Assembly (NCBI GenBank): GCA_037893245.1
Contig: JBAIAA010000746.1
Location: forward strand, 124,001 to 188,000
From: Crossaster papposus
Taxonomy: Eukaryota > Echinodermata > Asteroidea > Velatida > Solasteridae
Reading direction: 5' to 3'
Length of the DNA: 64,000 nucleotides
Below the pieces are notes generated by a model. That model saw nothing but the letters and a program-made list of their open reading frames with translations, had not been told where the DNA came from and ran no database searches. Positions within the stretch are counted from its first letter, which is position 1, and the number at the start of each line of letters is the position of its first letter. The position numbers and the translations under genes are program-made. Shown piece after piece: positions 45,131 through 57,880 of the stretch.

Positions 45131-48100
45131 TGTACCTTTTACAACTATCCAAAATTAACGAACCAGGCCCAAGTTATTAATGTTCAAACACTAACTTGAT
45201 GTAAAGATATCGACTCTAAACTTTGTGTAAAATTATACCTTCTGGTATGTTGTCATTTTAAAGAAAATCAGAAAATGTATAATTTGTACCTCCTTGTTTC
45301 CAAAACAATTACTTATAAGTACCAAGGTGAAAACACAGATGCCTTTGTTGGTAGATAATGTCTCAAATGGGATTTGACATCACCAGATGAATTCATACCA
45401 GCCCCCATCATTTAATGGGCTGCCTTAATTGCTTTCAATAATGCCACCAGGAAGAGTTAATTCAAGAGCAGTCAGTTGAGGAGGGTTCAGGGATTGAAAC
45501 ATACCAAGCCAGATAATTGATTTGGCATGCTCTTTTAAGAGCACCCAAAATCAATACAGTGTATCCCTTGTTTCTGTGCTCCTGAAGCACCCACATCAGC
45601 AGTCATCACTCAATAGACCCATAAACACATTGGGGAAGTTCTTGAAGGGCTATACAGTGATTACAATAGGTCTTATTGTTCGACAGGTGGATTATGTTGA
45701 TGTTGCATTTCCTTGGCAAGATCTTAAGACTTTTCTCCTGTATTCCCTTGGGTTAGGGCATCTCTTTTTTATTTCTGTGGTTCTCTTTAGCGACCAACCC
45801 TTTTGGGGGCAATCCTATCTTCAGTTTAAGCAATGACTTTAGTAAAACTTGGTATGTTCTCAGGTAACTGCAAATGATCATGCATGGTCAAATGTTCTAG
45901 TTAACCGCCCATTTACTGGTAGTTTTCAAGCAAAATTTGCATATTGAAGTTCTTTCAAGAGTGCAGCAAACAAGGGTCAATGGTCCAATTCCTAAACTGA
46001 CCTAGTAGAACTGACCACTGAGGGGGTCAACTGTGGAATCCGAGGACCTCTTAATTGCAAAGTGAATATGAGTAGCTTCTATCCTCAGGCAGAATCGGGC
46101 TTCTATCTTCAGGCAGAATCATTTCTCAACACAGAACATCTCTCACTTTCACAAGTGGACAACCCACCATGTCCCCTCAGGCAAGGTAATGGCAACACTT
46201 TCATTGTGTTCCCAAGTGGCAAATACCTTTGCTATGACCTCTAGCTGACACTGTTACTACAACGTGTCCAGATACCTTCCCAAAGAATACAAGAGGAAAC
46301 AAAATACTACAAAGGATCGCTTTCAAGTCCCAGACTTTCCTTGAACTGGTTTTAATTTGCGGCAATAATATTATGTCAGTACGACTTTTGCACCATGTAA
46401 AAGTGCATTAACTACCAAGATCAGTGTGTCGGACTACATGTACTTCTTTAAAAAAAAGTTATTATTTGGTAAAATGAATTCAGAGTGATTTGATTCAAAA
46501 ATGGTACGTGTAAAGGAGCAAAGGGAGTACAGTGGTGTCAAACAAAATCAGCGTGGTGTCAAACAAAATCAGCGTTACAAAATGATGGCTATTCTCGAGA
46601 GAATAGCGTCTCAGTCTGGGGGGGAAAATGGAGCGAAAAGCTGTACTATAGGGACATATTAGACTGATTTGAGGAAATGCCGCTAGCGTTGCAGAGAAAG
46701 AGGTATAATAAGTTTTTGCTTGGGCTGTACGGTGAACAAACAAAATTGGTTGATTGGCTTGATTGGCTTGATTGGCAAAATGAGCGGGCTGGGCCTCCCG
46801 AAAGGGAGAAACAATTTAGTCCTAAATGCAGAGGGAATTGACGTTAATAGAATAAAAACAGGCTATTGGGGGAAAAACAGGGTTTTATAAAGTACAGTCA
46901 CACTTCCATACAGCAAAGCGGCCAAGAATAGACAGCGCCCGATGGCCTGTGGAACACGATGGCCAACAAGTGAACCATTTTGACCAGGTACAAGGGGCCA
47001 CAGAGTATTGTCTTCGTGGCCACATTTAGAACAGTTATCAAATTGTTGTATAGATAAACTGGCCAACAGGAACAGTTTTGCTTGTAAAGTTGCATTTCCA
47101 GTTCAATAACTCATTTTGTAAGTATGCAGTACACGTACTTGTACATTCTAAGATACTTGGTATGAACTGTAAAGATTGGCAAAATGTCTATTCATCCCTA
47201 GTTACACAACCTCTTCCAACAATAGGATTAGACATATCAATGCAGGCGGGTAGATTAGTCATCACTGAATGTGGCTTTCCTCATGCAATGGCACCACAGC
47301 TTAAACACTTCACAACTAAATTAAGGGATTAAGATTGGCTGAATACCCAAAGATCAATAAGTCAGCAATGTGACTGAATGAAGATGCACAGTCATGAGAT
47401 GAGAACACAGGACAATGGAGTGAGCAATCAATGAAGGAACACCACAGCACCAGTACACTATCATGTCCTGCAACATATCATATACAAAGGCCTTTGCTTT
47501 GAAAAGGGGATTTCATAGTACATCAAGACTGTGGCAAACCACCAGACCACAGGAACATTACTTGGCACATCCACCCACCCATCCATCCATGAAGCCAGTT
47601 AATAAGCAGGCTTTCTTGCTGGCAAATTGTATTACCAACAATTTGCATTTAAATGACGGGATTTATTTGGAGCATTTGTTCCCCCTATCTGCACCATAAC
47701 ATTGCCCACTATCAAAAAGCAAAGCTGATAGAGATTCAGTACCAACTCTTTAGAAAGTACATCCTTGTCCAAGTAAGAATTCTTTAACCACCGAAGCTTT
47801 TTGCTAGGTGCTCTTTTTGTACTGAATTGATGCCAAAAGAAATGACCCATTGACATATATGCGCTGCATTGCACAGACTTCCTTTCACTGCCATTTTTGC
47901 AAGTTCCCCGATTTATGTCCTAAAGGAATTTTGCAAAAAAAAGTACAAGTTCATACGCTCATACATTCCAAACATCTGAACTCTGTTGAGACTACAATTC
48001 AACTTTGTTTGGCAATAATACAACTATTTCCACTTTGATCACAGCCCTTAACCCGAAACTACAAGGTTATTTGCGACAGTTCTAAAGACAAGTCCACAAA

Positions 48101-48424
48101 ACGCATCAACAATTACTTTTACAATAAAGTCGGATATGATATTTTTTTTAGTACAGTTGTACTTTTTGGTAAATTCGAACAACCACTTTTTAGAGCGCTA
48201 AACCCGAAATGAAAAGGTCCTTGTTTGTGTTTTTACAGTTCTCCACATCTTTGTGTTCGTTGTGGGTGATAGAGCATCCAACCATGATCCGAAACATCAA
48301 GCACGGAAGTTGGAATATGTTTAATTCACAATTTCATCTATATAGTCCGACCTTGCCAAGCTCTCCAAACCCAAACAAGTATTCCTTTGATCGCAAGTAT
48401 TGCCTCCCCCTGTGGATCCACATT

Positions 48425-48510
48425 CATGTATGTTGTGTTTCTTGAAAACAGTCAAATGTTGTGCACGTTTACACGATGACCTCAAATGACTTTTGACCAC
48501 AGCAATCCGA
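48425..48510 (-). repeat. family F fragment
   Basis: AGTCAAATGTTGTGCACGTT and GATGACCTCAAATGAC match the stretch at 18180-18245 and, inverted, 1470-1490. Confidence 0.45.
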
Positions 48511-49984
48511 TGAAGAATTGCATCTTCCAACTCAATGGTTACTAGAAAATACTAAATCCAAGTTTTAAAATCCACTAAAGCATGTATAAGTTATACTTTT
48601 TTTTCTTCCAAGTTTAACATTGTCATACAAGAGTACAGGCATATGGACATACAATATTAGAGACTGGTTAGTGCCCCAAAAACTTTGTTTAGACGACAAA
48701 AACAAAAAGGTGCACACAATATCGCAGGACGCGAGTAGAAGCTGGAAATTTCCTAACATAATATGCTTGTTCTCTCTCAGGGAAGGAACTTTAAAAAAGA
48801 ACCACTAACCCTCTTACCCATGCAGAAAAGAATGGGCAGGAGCGGGTCAAATTTCGTTAATTATGGCCCCAGGAACCGGTCATTGAATTTCAGATTTGGC
48901 CAATGACCTTCCAGGAACAGCAACTCTTGGTGGCTCAGGACAAGAAACCCAAGCAATCCCCCTGGCTCAATTTGTCAAACCCTTTCCCCCAAATATAAGC
49001 CTTTCAAGGTTCTTAACATGCAAGTGTGGATTACATGGGGTTTTATCAGCAGGCTTCAGGCAGCTGGTCATTCTGATACAAGTTTCGTTTCCCAGTCCCC
49101 CACTTTATTTTGGTATTTTTCACACCTTCTTGACCTTGTTCCTGTACTTAATGATGCCTATCCACCAATTCAGGGGCACAGAGGGTATTTTTACTGTTAA
49201 TTTTTGGATGGATGGGATTTCACACTTAATTTCATAGGAGGCACAAGTTCAGAAACTCCATCCAGCAGAACCCCTCATTTCAGGTTGTTGCCAAGACTAG
49301 ACCAGTGATGTACACTGTAGGTGGGTGTGGGTTAGCATAAAGAAGGACAATTGCCCTGCCTAGTGGTATTTGAGAAATCAATATTAACCATACAATGACC
49401 TTTTTATTTTAAGCCTACACAAACATCCTTTTTTTGGAATGACATACATGTACATGTATCCCACCGCTGCCACCATGTTTCAAGATGTATAAATCAGCAA
49501 ATAGTTTTTACACAGAGTTTTTATTCCTGGTCAAGTATCATCAAGCATGAAGATTGATGCAATGTAATTGGTTTAAAATGCCATTACGTTTTACAGAATC
49601 CCCCAACCAAAACCCCAGCACATTAGGTTCGAGTAAAATCTAGTCTAGCTTTTAGGTTGACGCTACAATTTATGCACCCAGAATGCACGTAAAACAAAGG
49701 AAGGAACGTTTGATAAGAACGTCAATGACCCTTTTCCCCACATGGCACACAATGGCCTGGCTAGAACAGACAAGTTTCCGGCATTTGCCACAGGTGGCTA
49801 TGAGTCACTTGGCCCAGGCCTATGACAAGGGATCGCTGCAAACTGCCAACATATTTAGTTTAAAAAAACCACTAAAACCTATTGCAATGTACATGTACTA
49901 TACTTTAGCTACTTCGTGTTGGAGGATACACGCAAATATTATCAGGAATTCAAATTGGAAGACTGATAATTACTTTCGATCAAG

Positions 49985-50110
49985 GCTGGAAATATCTGTT
50001 GGTGACCGGCTCACAGCGAGCAAATCAGAAAATATTGGGGGTGTGCTACCCAAAGATGCTAACCTGAACCCGTCTCAGATTAAAGTTTGTGAAAAGCAAT
50101 CCCGCACCTT
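49985..50110 (-). repeat. family C fragment
   Basis: AGGCTGGAAATATCTG, CTCACAGCGAGC, GGGGGTGTGCTACC, AACCTGAACCCGTCTCAGAT and AGCAATCCCGC follow the order of the inverted family C interior. Both ends are lost. It lies inside a 171-codon open frame that is therefore probably not a gene. Confidence 0.6.
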
Positions 50111-51161
50111 GGTCCAGTCATTGTCAAAAAAACAAAAAATTCAGAACCATGGACTAAATTCAGAACTATGGGTACACGTCCCAAATCCTCCTGGCTAAAA
50201 CCATGGAATGATGATGACGAGGCGGCAAAAATGGGAACGTAAACATAGATTCATATAAAAGAGTATGGACAGACAAACCACACTAAATAGCCACTGGATA
50301 CTAAATTTGCCTCAACTATCTACCAGCATTACACTAAACCAATCCCAACTCTGCCTACCCATCCCTGCTTAACATCAATGACTATTATTAGGCACACCCA
50401 CCCCATTACTGGTACATTCAAGAGCATGACCAATGCAATCTGATATGTTTTGACAGATGCAGCGAGTTAAGCATGAACAGATGATCAATGTTCATCATGT
50501 GTTGCTTGTCCCTTGAGATTATCTCGTCCTCAACAGGGAAGTGCCAATTAGACTCCTAACCAGGTACCTGTTAATAGGACACATCCAATTACATCTCATT
50601 ATACGACTTCGGGCAGGTACAACTGTCACCTTTTTGAAGTCTAGACCAATTTTATCTTCGATCCTGCCTCAACTGTTAATTACTGTTGCTAATGACAAAC
50701 TGACATGTTCTTTCAGTGTCCTTCTTGACTTCAGTTTCCTAACTAATTTGTAACTGACTTGGTTTTTTTTCGGTTTTTTTTCTCCATTTGCACCATTCCC
50801 AGGGAAAGGCAAGGCTAAGAGATTGCAAGCTAAACCCACCCTATTTCTACATGTATCATGGTGTACCATGGTTTAACCCTAGGTTTTACTCCATAGTTAT
50901 TGGTTTTAACACCAAGGTTCTATTTCTCCCCGAAGGTTAATCCCCAACTTGCTGACAAGGAGCCTGGCTGCATGGCAATCTCCTTAAATGTCTCTCAGGA
51001 AAGACTGGTTCCTGCCCTCTAATGCCTTTAATCTGCCCTAAATGGGGACAAGTTTCCTGCCAGAGAAAAATAATTGCCAGTCCCCCCCAAAAAAATTCAG
51101 TCTCCGAAACTTCCCCAAGCCAAGGCTGCTGCAGTGATACGCAAACTGCTAATTCAGGTGT

Positions 51162-51188
51162 GGGGGGGGGGGGGGGGGGGGGGGGGGG
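51162..51188 (+). repeat. G homopolymer, 27 bases
   Basis: Uninterrupted G run preceded by AGGTGT, 70 bases left of the family H copy. Confidence 0.9.
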
Positions 51189-51257
51189 CACCCCAGTGCC
51201 TAAGCAACCTTGGAGCATAGAGCAAGGGGGTGGCCCATAAAAAAAATGGACAAGCAT

Positions 51258-51618
51258 AGGTCTACTATCCTGAAGCCAAAACTATACCAATGGATGGAGA
51301 TTCCTTCTAGAAGAAGAATGATACCAAGGTATCCTGATTTGGGCCTAGTAGTTTTAGCTTCAGCTGAAGCTCATTCAGGGGTCCTATCAGTTTCACACCA
51401 AGAAATTACTAAACCGCGCCTGCAAATTTAACATTTGGTTTTAATATCTCTTAGTGCGAAAGGACGACTGAACTTTACTTCAATTCACAAAATAGGGTCT
51501 GGAGCTAAAACTCTACTAGCCCAAATAAAGATATCTTGGCATCATTTTTTTTTCTCTCTAGAAAGATTCTCCATCCATTAGTAGTTTTAACCTTGAGGTA
51601 GTGTTAGTATGCTTGTCT
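51258..51618. repeat. family H palindromic element, copy 2
   Basis: ACCAATGGATGGAGATTCCT, CTAGTAGTTTTAGC and TTTCACACCAAGAAATTACT at the left pair with inverse blocks ending GTAGTGTTAGTATGCTTG. About 360 bp, as in the copy at 12716. Confidence 0.8.
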
Positions 51619-52173
51619 GTTGAGATGTGCTTGTTCGCTTTTATTGGGCCATCCTGTACAGTCACAGCACAGGATAAACATACACCATTTCCTATTTCTG
51701 CTAGACCCTACGAGACAAATCTCGAGGGTTGACATGAGGTTGGAACATGCTGCCGTTTCACACTTGGAAAAATGTCAACCCCACGCCAACTTGGTCAGCT
51801 TTGAGATTGATTTCGACCCTGCTAGGCTCCATACCGGGTCGAGACTTTTAGCCCGGGTTAAAACTCGCTCCCTGGATTTGAATGAATAACTTCACTTTTC
51901 ACAGAAAAAGAAAATGACAGGGTTAAAAAATTTATGTACACATAATACATAGGCGGCCGGCAGCGGGTTCGCCCAGGGTGGAGTTCAGCCTAGGTCGGGA
52001 GGCTGCAGTGTGAAAATTGCTTAAGAATTACCGACTTCGGGCCGACCAAGTCCTTAAGAAGAGGCCCTTTCACACTACCCAGAATCCATTTCCAGCTTTT
52101 GCAACATGTAATACAGCTAGTGCTTGTCAATCAAAGTACATTGTGGAAAACCAAAGGAAATCAGCAAAGGAAA

Positions 52174-52205
<32 letters not shown>

Positions 52206-54446
52206 GAAATAGTTTCGGAGGTTAACTTGGGTCAAATCTGAAGAAGAAAAGCTAGAAACTGCAGGTATCCCAGAATCCGTTTCACCTTGGATCACATAAT
52301 AACCTGGATTCAAGCCAATAACCTATTTGGCTTTGGATGACCTCCCCCAGATAATGTGTGACTTCCATGTTATAAGCCGATGACAGAAGGGGGAGAGAAA
52401 AAAACATGGATGTTTTGCAGCAGAGTAGTAGGGGAGGGGCACCTGTTGTACTATTATGAAATCTCAATCTACCCAATAACTTTCAATTAAAATCAACAGG
52501 GTTTATTCTGACCTTTTTTGTTATGGCACCAATAAAACGTCTGGTCAATAGCTTATCTTCACAAAAGGGATGGATGTAACAGACACCTGCAGATCTTAGT
52601 AGGACCATACAGGAAGAACTTAAAAATGGGAAAAATACCCCTCCTCTCATCAAGTTATAGCCCCTCCCCCAACTTGTACAGGTGCAGGGCAAGAAGTGGA
52701 TTTTGCTACTAGAGTACAATTAACAAAGAAATTACTCGCAAGTAGTCGGAGTACTCGAGAGCAGTTAACAGATTTCTCATAAGAAAAGCAGAAAGACTTT
52801 TATAGTACTTGTACGACGTAAAGTGACAACCTATTTTTCAGCAGTGAGATATTCCTTTCTATGCAATGTTTCGGGTCATTTATCTGAAATGTATTTGTTG
52901 GGAGTGAATTCCTGGGGAGAGCGAGGTAGAGCAAATGATTTCTTGATTGCTAGCTTTATCAACATTCAGACAAACGGCAACTTTAGTGCAGAAACCGCAA
53001 AGTAGTCAATTTTGTAGTCAACACTGCAAAAACAAATTGCCAGTCAAGAGTAGCTGCTCTACTCATGCCCGGACGAGTACACGAGTAGATAAACAATAAA
53101 GAGTAATACGAGTAGCAAAAACTACTCACGAGTACTCGCACTAATCGGCCAGCAGTAATTTTCACCACTAGCAAGTATCAGCTACTAATCTAAAATCTCT
53201 GCAGAGCAGCTATCCCGATTGATATAGGTGCAATCTAACAAATTTAGCCAACTTCTGAACCTGTTGATTCATTTTCCCATGTCTGGCATCCAAGTCTCAT
53301 ACAGGGAGAAAAATAAACAAAACCCAGACAATAGCCTTTTATTTGCTCACTCGCGATCTGTCGCTTATTCTTAAGGCTGCGCATCTATCAGAAGTTTACT
53401 CACACAACATTCGGCCATGTTTGCAGTCGAGTGCTTTCACAGTATAATATTCACAACTATAGAAATGTCTGAAACCTGCCCTAAACCTAGGTCAACTTTA
53501 GAATTCACTAAAAGAGGGGATATTAAAATTCTCTCAGCGGTGCAACAAAATTTACAAAAGCTATAAAAATGAGTTTAATCCCTAAAGGTTAAATGGAAGG
53601 TTACTATGTTAATGGCCCATTTCCTTTTAGTTCCATTCTGCACTTTTGTGAGAGTTGAAAGTTAAAATTCAAATACAATGAATTTTAAACAATCAGAATT
53701 CGAAGTTCCATAGCTTTTGTTCATTTCCTATAAAATAACAATTTAGAGTTGGGTGGTAGAAAAGTCTTTTATAGCACAAATTACAAACTCAAGTTGGTGG
53801 CCCTATCATTCTAGATACTACAGACGGCCACCCACCTCCATTATTAGCCTTCAGTCATTCAAAATGAACCATAAAACTCTACATGAAGTTGGGGAACCAA
53901 CCACACACAATTAAAAATATTCCCTCAGCCTTTCAATGCAGACTTTTCATTTCACCAAACAGAAAGACCACCAGTTTTGTCCTCAAATATATTCCAGACA
54001 GGTTACAACATGCAAAAGGGTGTAATGTCCTCCTGACTTTTGGCAAGGTCATGACCCCATGACCTCCACCCGACCTCCAATTAGAAGAACAGTGCTGACA
54101 GGATCCAGCTATGAATGCTGTCTTCACTGCCCCAAACCTGGAATCTTAAATCACCCGGAATCCCCTTTCAAAATGCCACTACATTTTCATATTCACATCC
54201 AGACAAAAAAGCTTCCCAAACACCAACAAAGACTTCTTTCTCCGACTCCCAAGTAGAAACTGGGAAACTTGTTAATAACAATGAGTAGTTCATGACCTCT
54301 TTGGAGTTCTCAACATTCCTAGGCTGTGACTTCATGTAGGTACCCAGGGTCAAGCCCCTGACTACCAATCCAAACCAGAGGGGATTTATGTACATGTACA
54401 TGTACACTATGGAACGCCAAAGAGGCATAAACCCCGTTCAACGCAT

Positions 54447-54897
54447 CGATCGGTCTTTTGCATCGACCGATCGGTCTTTTACATCGACCGATCGGTCTTG
54501 TACATCGATCGATCGTTTTTTTACATCGACCGATCGGTCTTTCTACCGATCGGTCTTTTACATCGACCGATCGGTCTTTCTACCGATCGGTCTTTTACAT
54601 CGACCGATCGGTCTTTCTACCGATCGGTCTTTTACATCGACCGATCGGTCTTTTACATCGACCGATCGGTCTTTTACATCGACCGATCGGTCTTTTACAT
54701 CGACCGATCGGTCTTTCTACCGATCGGTCTTTTACATCGACCGATCGGTCTTTTACATCGACCGATCGGTCTTTTACATCGACCGATCGGTCTTTTACAT
54801 CGACCGATCGGTCTTTTACATCGAGCGATCGGTCTTTCTTTCTACCGATCGGTCTTTTACATCGACCGATCGGTCGTTGCCATCGACCGATAGATGA
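54447..54897 (+). repeat. left array of 21/16-bp palindromic units
   Basis: Units are CGACCGATCGGTCTTTTACAT (21 bp, period counted) mixed with a shorter CGATCGGTCTTTCTAC (16 bp). Each has an ACCGATCGGT palindrome. The total is about 450 bp. The two unit lengths alternate in runs, which suggests unequal exchange. Confidence 0.92.
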
Positions 54898-55230
54898 AAA
54901 AAGACCGATGAAAAAAGACCGATGAAAAGTACACCGCGCCAAAGAGGCATAAATCCGACCAACCTTGTTGACGTACGTGTACATGTACACAATCTAGTTG
55001 AGCCGGCCAATCATACGTTAGATGCATATTCACACTGCACCACGTGCGTAGTCTTCGTATACCATAACACATGTACATGTACATGTACGTAAACACACGG
55101 ATTACGTGCTTGTGTCGGAGAAGGCCGTTGATGCTATTTATCAATCAACGACCTGTTAAGAAAATGGACTGACCACTGCACGGTCCCCTCGTGAAATGGT
55201 CTCCTTGAGCACTGCATGTCTTGCAAGCAA

Positions 55231-56330
55231 GTATTCCCCTCATCGCCACCTAAGGTCATCTGGCAAACATCTTCTTGTGACACCAAGAACTAGAACATTG
55301 GGCCGTATGCATAAAAACTAGCATTTGCTTTTACCATAAATTTTCAAGCATTTACTGGAATCTGTATGAATAAAAATAAAGCAAAAGGTTTTACTTGAAA
55401 GTATTTGCTAAAGACTAAAAGTATTTACTTTTTAATTTCCAGCATTTGCTAGAATATTAGTATTTGCTCCATTTGGTATGAATAAAAATGAGTAAATGCT
55501 TCAGATTTGCAGTATTTACTCGTAATTTTTCAAGGTTGGGTCGGGGCTACCTTGAAAAAAGAGAAGCAAATACTAATATAAAAAATAGAAGCTTCTGTAT
55601 ATTGTGGTTAGGCAGGAAAAGTTATGAACATGGAAGATGGATTGTCTAGGATTAAAATGCAAGCAGTTGTACTGATTTTGGGCAAGGAAATGAGACGTAG
55701 ATGGCCGATAATTTCTTGCAATATTGCTGAGACAGAAAACGGCATCGTGACTGCGAAGCAGTAACTTGAGGTTCCGATTTCATTCAAACACCCCTGTCAG
55801 CGTACGAGCGTCTATGCGTGGGTGTGTATCGTACACACAATAGAGACTCTATTGTTATAAACCATTCGGCTGTGAAATCAATTGCAAGTAAAAAGCATTT
55901 ACTGCTATTTCAGCCAGTAAATGCTAAACAGTAAAACTTTATTTTATTCATACGAATTGAAGCATTTGCTTTTACTTAATGCTTTTACTTCGAAGTAAAT
56001 GCTTTTACTTTTTGCTTGTACTTCATAGCATTTGCTAGTTTTTATTCATACGACCCATTGTATGGTGACCAAGCCTTCTCAGTCTCGGCCCCCACTCTAT
56101 GGAACTCTTTGCCTCGTCAGGAAATTCGTAGCTGTCAATCTTTACAAACCTTCAAATGCCTTCTTTAACTCAACTTATAATTAGAATGCTTGTTTTTGTT
56201 TCAAGTGACTTGGAAATTAATTATTATTGTACGGTAACTTTTCTTAAAGCGCCTCGGAATATGTCTACATAGATAGATGGCGCTTTACAAATGCTTGTAC
56301 AGTATTATTATTATTATTATTATTATCTGA
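55231..56330 (+). mobile_element. LINE 3' fragment (L2/CR1-like), split by an insertion
   Basis: Two pieces, 55231-55299 and 56057-56330, give one frame once the 757-bp insert is discounted. The right piece encodes DQAFSVSAPTLWNSLPRQEI followed by a stop. AFSV..P.LWNSLP is the well-known C-terminal end of L2/CR1-type reverse transcriptase polyproteins. The 3' tail has AAGCGCCTCGGAATATG, GGCGCTTTACAAATGCTTGT and a TTA microsatellite (56307-56325). It is 5'-truncated and inactive. Confidence 0.8.
55300..56056. mobile_element. family E inverted-repeat element inside the LINE
   Basis: 757 bp with ends GGGCCGTATGCATAAAAACT and the inverse of AGTTTTTATTCATACGACCC. It is flanked by ATT on both sides (55297-55299 and 56057-56059), a 3-bp target-site duplication. 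GGG ends with a 3-bp duplication fit PIF/Harbinger elements. The interior repeats AGCATTTGCT and AGTATTTGCT blocks. No transposase. Confidence 0.85.
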
Positions 56331-56559
56331 ATAGTTAAAAAAAAACATACGGTTGTCGGGAATTTGCTTGCAAGGCATGCAGTGCTCAAGGAGACCATTT
56401 CACGAGGGGACCGTGCAGTGGTCAGTTCATTTTCTTAACTGGTCGTTGATTGATAAATAGCATCAACGGCCTTCTCCGACACAAGCACGTAATCCGTATG
56501 TTTACGTACATGTACATGTACATGTATTATGGTATACGAAGACTACGCACGTGGTGCAG

Positions 56560-56600
56560 TGTATACATTGTACTGCACCACGTGCAGTACAATGTATACA
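56560..56600. repeat. perfect 19-bp-arm palindrome in the right foldback arm
   Basis: TGTATACATTGTACTGCAC, spacer CAC, then the exact inverse. The left arm lacks this block (about 55020-55045), so it is a local inverted duplication gained by the right arm. Confidence 0.9.
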
Positions 56601-56762
56601 TTGTGAATATGCATTGTGAATATGCATCTAACGTATGATTGGCTCAACTAGATTGTGTACATGTACACGTACGTCAACAAGGTTGGTCGGATTTATGCCT
56701 CTTTGGCGCGGTGTACTTTTCATCGGTCTTTTTTCATCGGTCTTTTTTCATCGGTCTTTTTT

Positions 56763-57090
56763 CATCGATCGGTCGATGGCAACGACCGATCGGTCGATGT
56801 AAAACACCGATCGGTAGAAAGAAAGACCGATCGCTCGATGTAAAAGACCGATCGGTCGATGTAAAAGACCGATCGGTCGATGTAAAAGACCGATCGGTAG
56901 AAAGACCGATCGGTCGATGTAAAAGACCGATCGGTCGATGTAAAAGACCGATCGGCAGAAAGACCGATCGGTCGATGTAAAAGACCGATCGGTAGAAAGA
57001 CCGATCGGTCGATGTAAAAAAACGATCGATCGATGTACAAGACCGATCGGTCGATGTAAAAGACCGATCGGTCGATGCAAAAGACCGATC
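56763..57090 (-). repeat. right array of 21/16-bp palindromic units
   Basis: Inverse of the left array with the same unit types, including matching variant units (for example the GATCGATCGATGTAC unit at 57024-57038). It is about 120 bp shorter than the left array. Confidence 0.92.
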
Positions 57091-57174
57091 GATGCGTTGA
57101 ACGGGGTTTATGCCTCTTTGGCGTTCCATAGTACACATGCATATTTATTACAAGGACCTGTTAAATGTCCTTCA

Positions 57175-57213
57175 CAAGCAATTACCAATGGTGTATCAGT
57201 ATCCTACCTTTAA
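57175..57213 (-). repeat. family A terminal fragment
   Basis: CAAGCAATTACCAATGGTGT followed by ATCAGTATCCTACCTTTAA. Contains a small ATCAGT insertion. It lies 45 bases beyond the foldback end. Confidence 0.75.
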
Positions 57214-57486
57214 AACGATTTTGCCTCTAGTTTTTAAAAGCACAACAATACTGCAGAAAATTCTCGCTAACATTTTCATTTCATAATGTTCGGAAGGCAC
57301 TGTTCGACTACAACCGAAATGACAGTCATGCGGCTTGATCATCATGCGGCTTTGGTTGTCATTTTGGTTGCTCTCTTTAAGTGTCTAAAGAGAAGTTCCG
57401 GAATGTAAATTTTAGTACAAAAAAAGAAAAAGAACGCCAGGCTCTTAAAACTGCTAAGCTCTTAGAACCGCCGTCTGCAATGCAGC

Positions 57487-57880
57487 TTAAAGGTAGTATA
57501 CACCATTGGTAATTTTTTGAATTGTCAGGAATGGGTTGATTGAACGGTTGTATTTCATAGTAAATATTGTTTAACTGAACTGTCCGAAGTTTTACAATCA
57601 TGGTTGCTGAGAAACGCAAGGAAAAACGACGTTCGTTTTTAACCGGAGTCGGGCAGTTTTTCTTATGTTGTTTTGGGGTTTTTTCGCGATCGCCGTCCGG
57701 CGATAATGAATTTTGGTTTATACAATTCAATTTTTCGGAACAATTACAGGATATCTAGGGCACTCAATTTGCTGGATGCCTGAATCATTATTTACTTTCA
57801 AATAAGTAAGATATTTCTTAATAATTCGGTAGTAAATTTTTTCGATATCTGCAAATGGTGTAGGCCTATCCTACCTTTAA
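57487..57880 (+). repeat. family A element, full copy
   Basis: TTAAAGGTAGTATACACCAT to CTACCTTTAA. Centre TTCGCGATCGCCGTCCGGCG is well preserved. About 394 bp. Confidence 0.9.

Larger units (their letters stand above)
40481..54409. other. long intron (5' side), no convincing exon
   Basis: Exon 1 of the window needs an upstream exon ending in phase 1, and none is found here. The stretch contains a diverged family C copy (43119), G runs (42845, 51162), family H (51258), an A run (52179-52204), SINE-like and family F fragments. Open frames are short and without recognisable domains. Confidence 0.6.
54410..57131. mobile_element. foldback element with nested LINE and inverted-repeat insertions
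   Basis: The left arm (54410-55230) and right arm (56364-57131) are long inverted copies. Outer end: ACTATGGAACGCCAAAGAGG and its inverse. Inner end: AGCACTGCATG, CTTGCAAGCAA and their inverse. Each arm carries a tandem array between two direct copies of CGCCAAAGAGGCATAAA (54415-54431 and 54937-54953; inverse at 56692-56708 and 57107-57123). The middle holds a LINE fragment. No transposase frame is seen; open frames in the arms are by-products of the array. It resembles Foldback-type elements, which have long arms with internal tandem repeats. Confidence 0.85.

Noticed and set aside
49683..50198. 171-codon plus-strand frame
   Set aside because: It overlaps a decayed family C fragment (49985-50110), has no recognisable domain and no codon bias, and its composition is that of surrounding intron.
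54447..54897. CRISPR-like array
   Set aside because: There are no unique spacers: the sequence is unit after unit with the same content. The setting is a eukaryotic intron and no cas genes are present.
54388..54925. Overlapping open frames in three phases coding for RSVFYID- and STDRSFT-type repeats
   Set aside because: The 21-bp period, a multiple of three without stops, keeps all frames open. The same peptides appear on both strands and in the mirror arm, so this is a by-product of the array.
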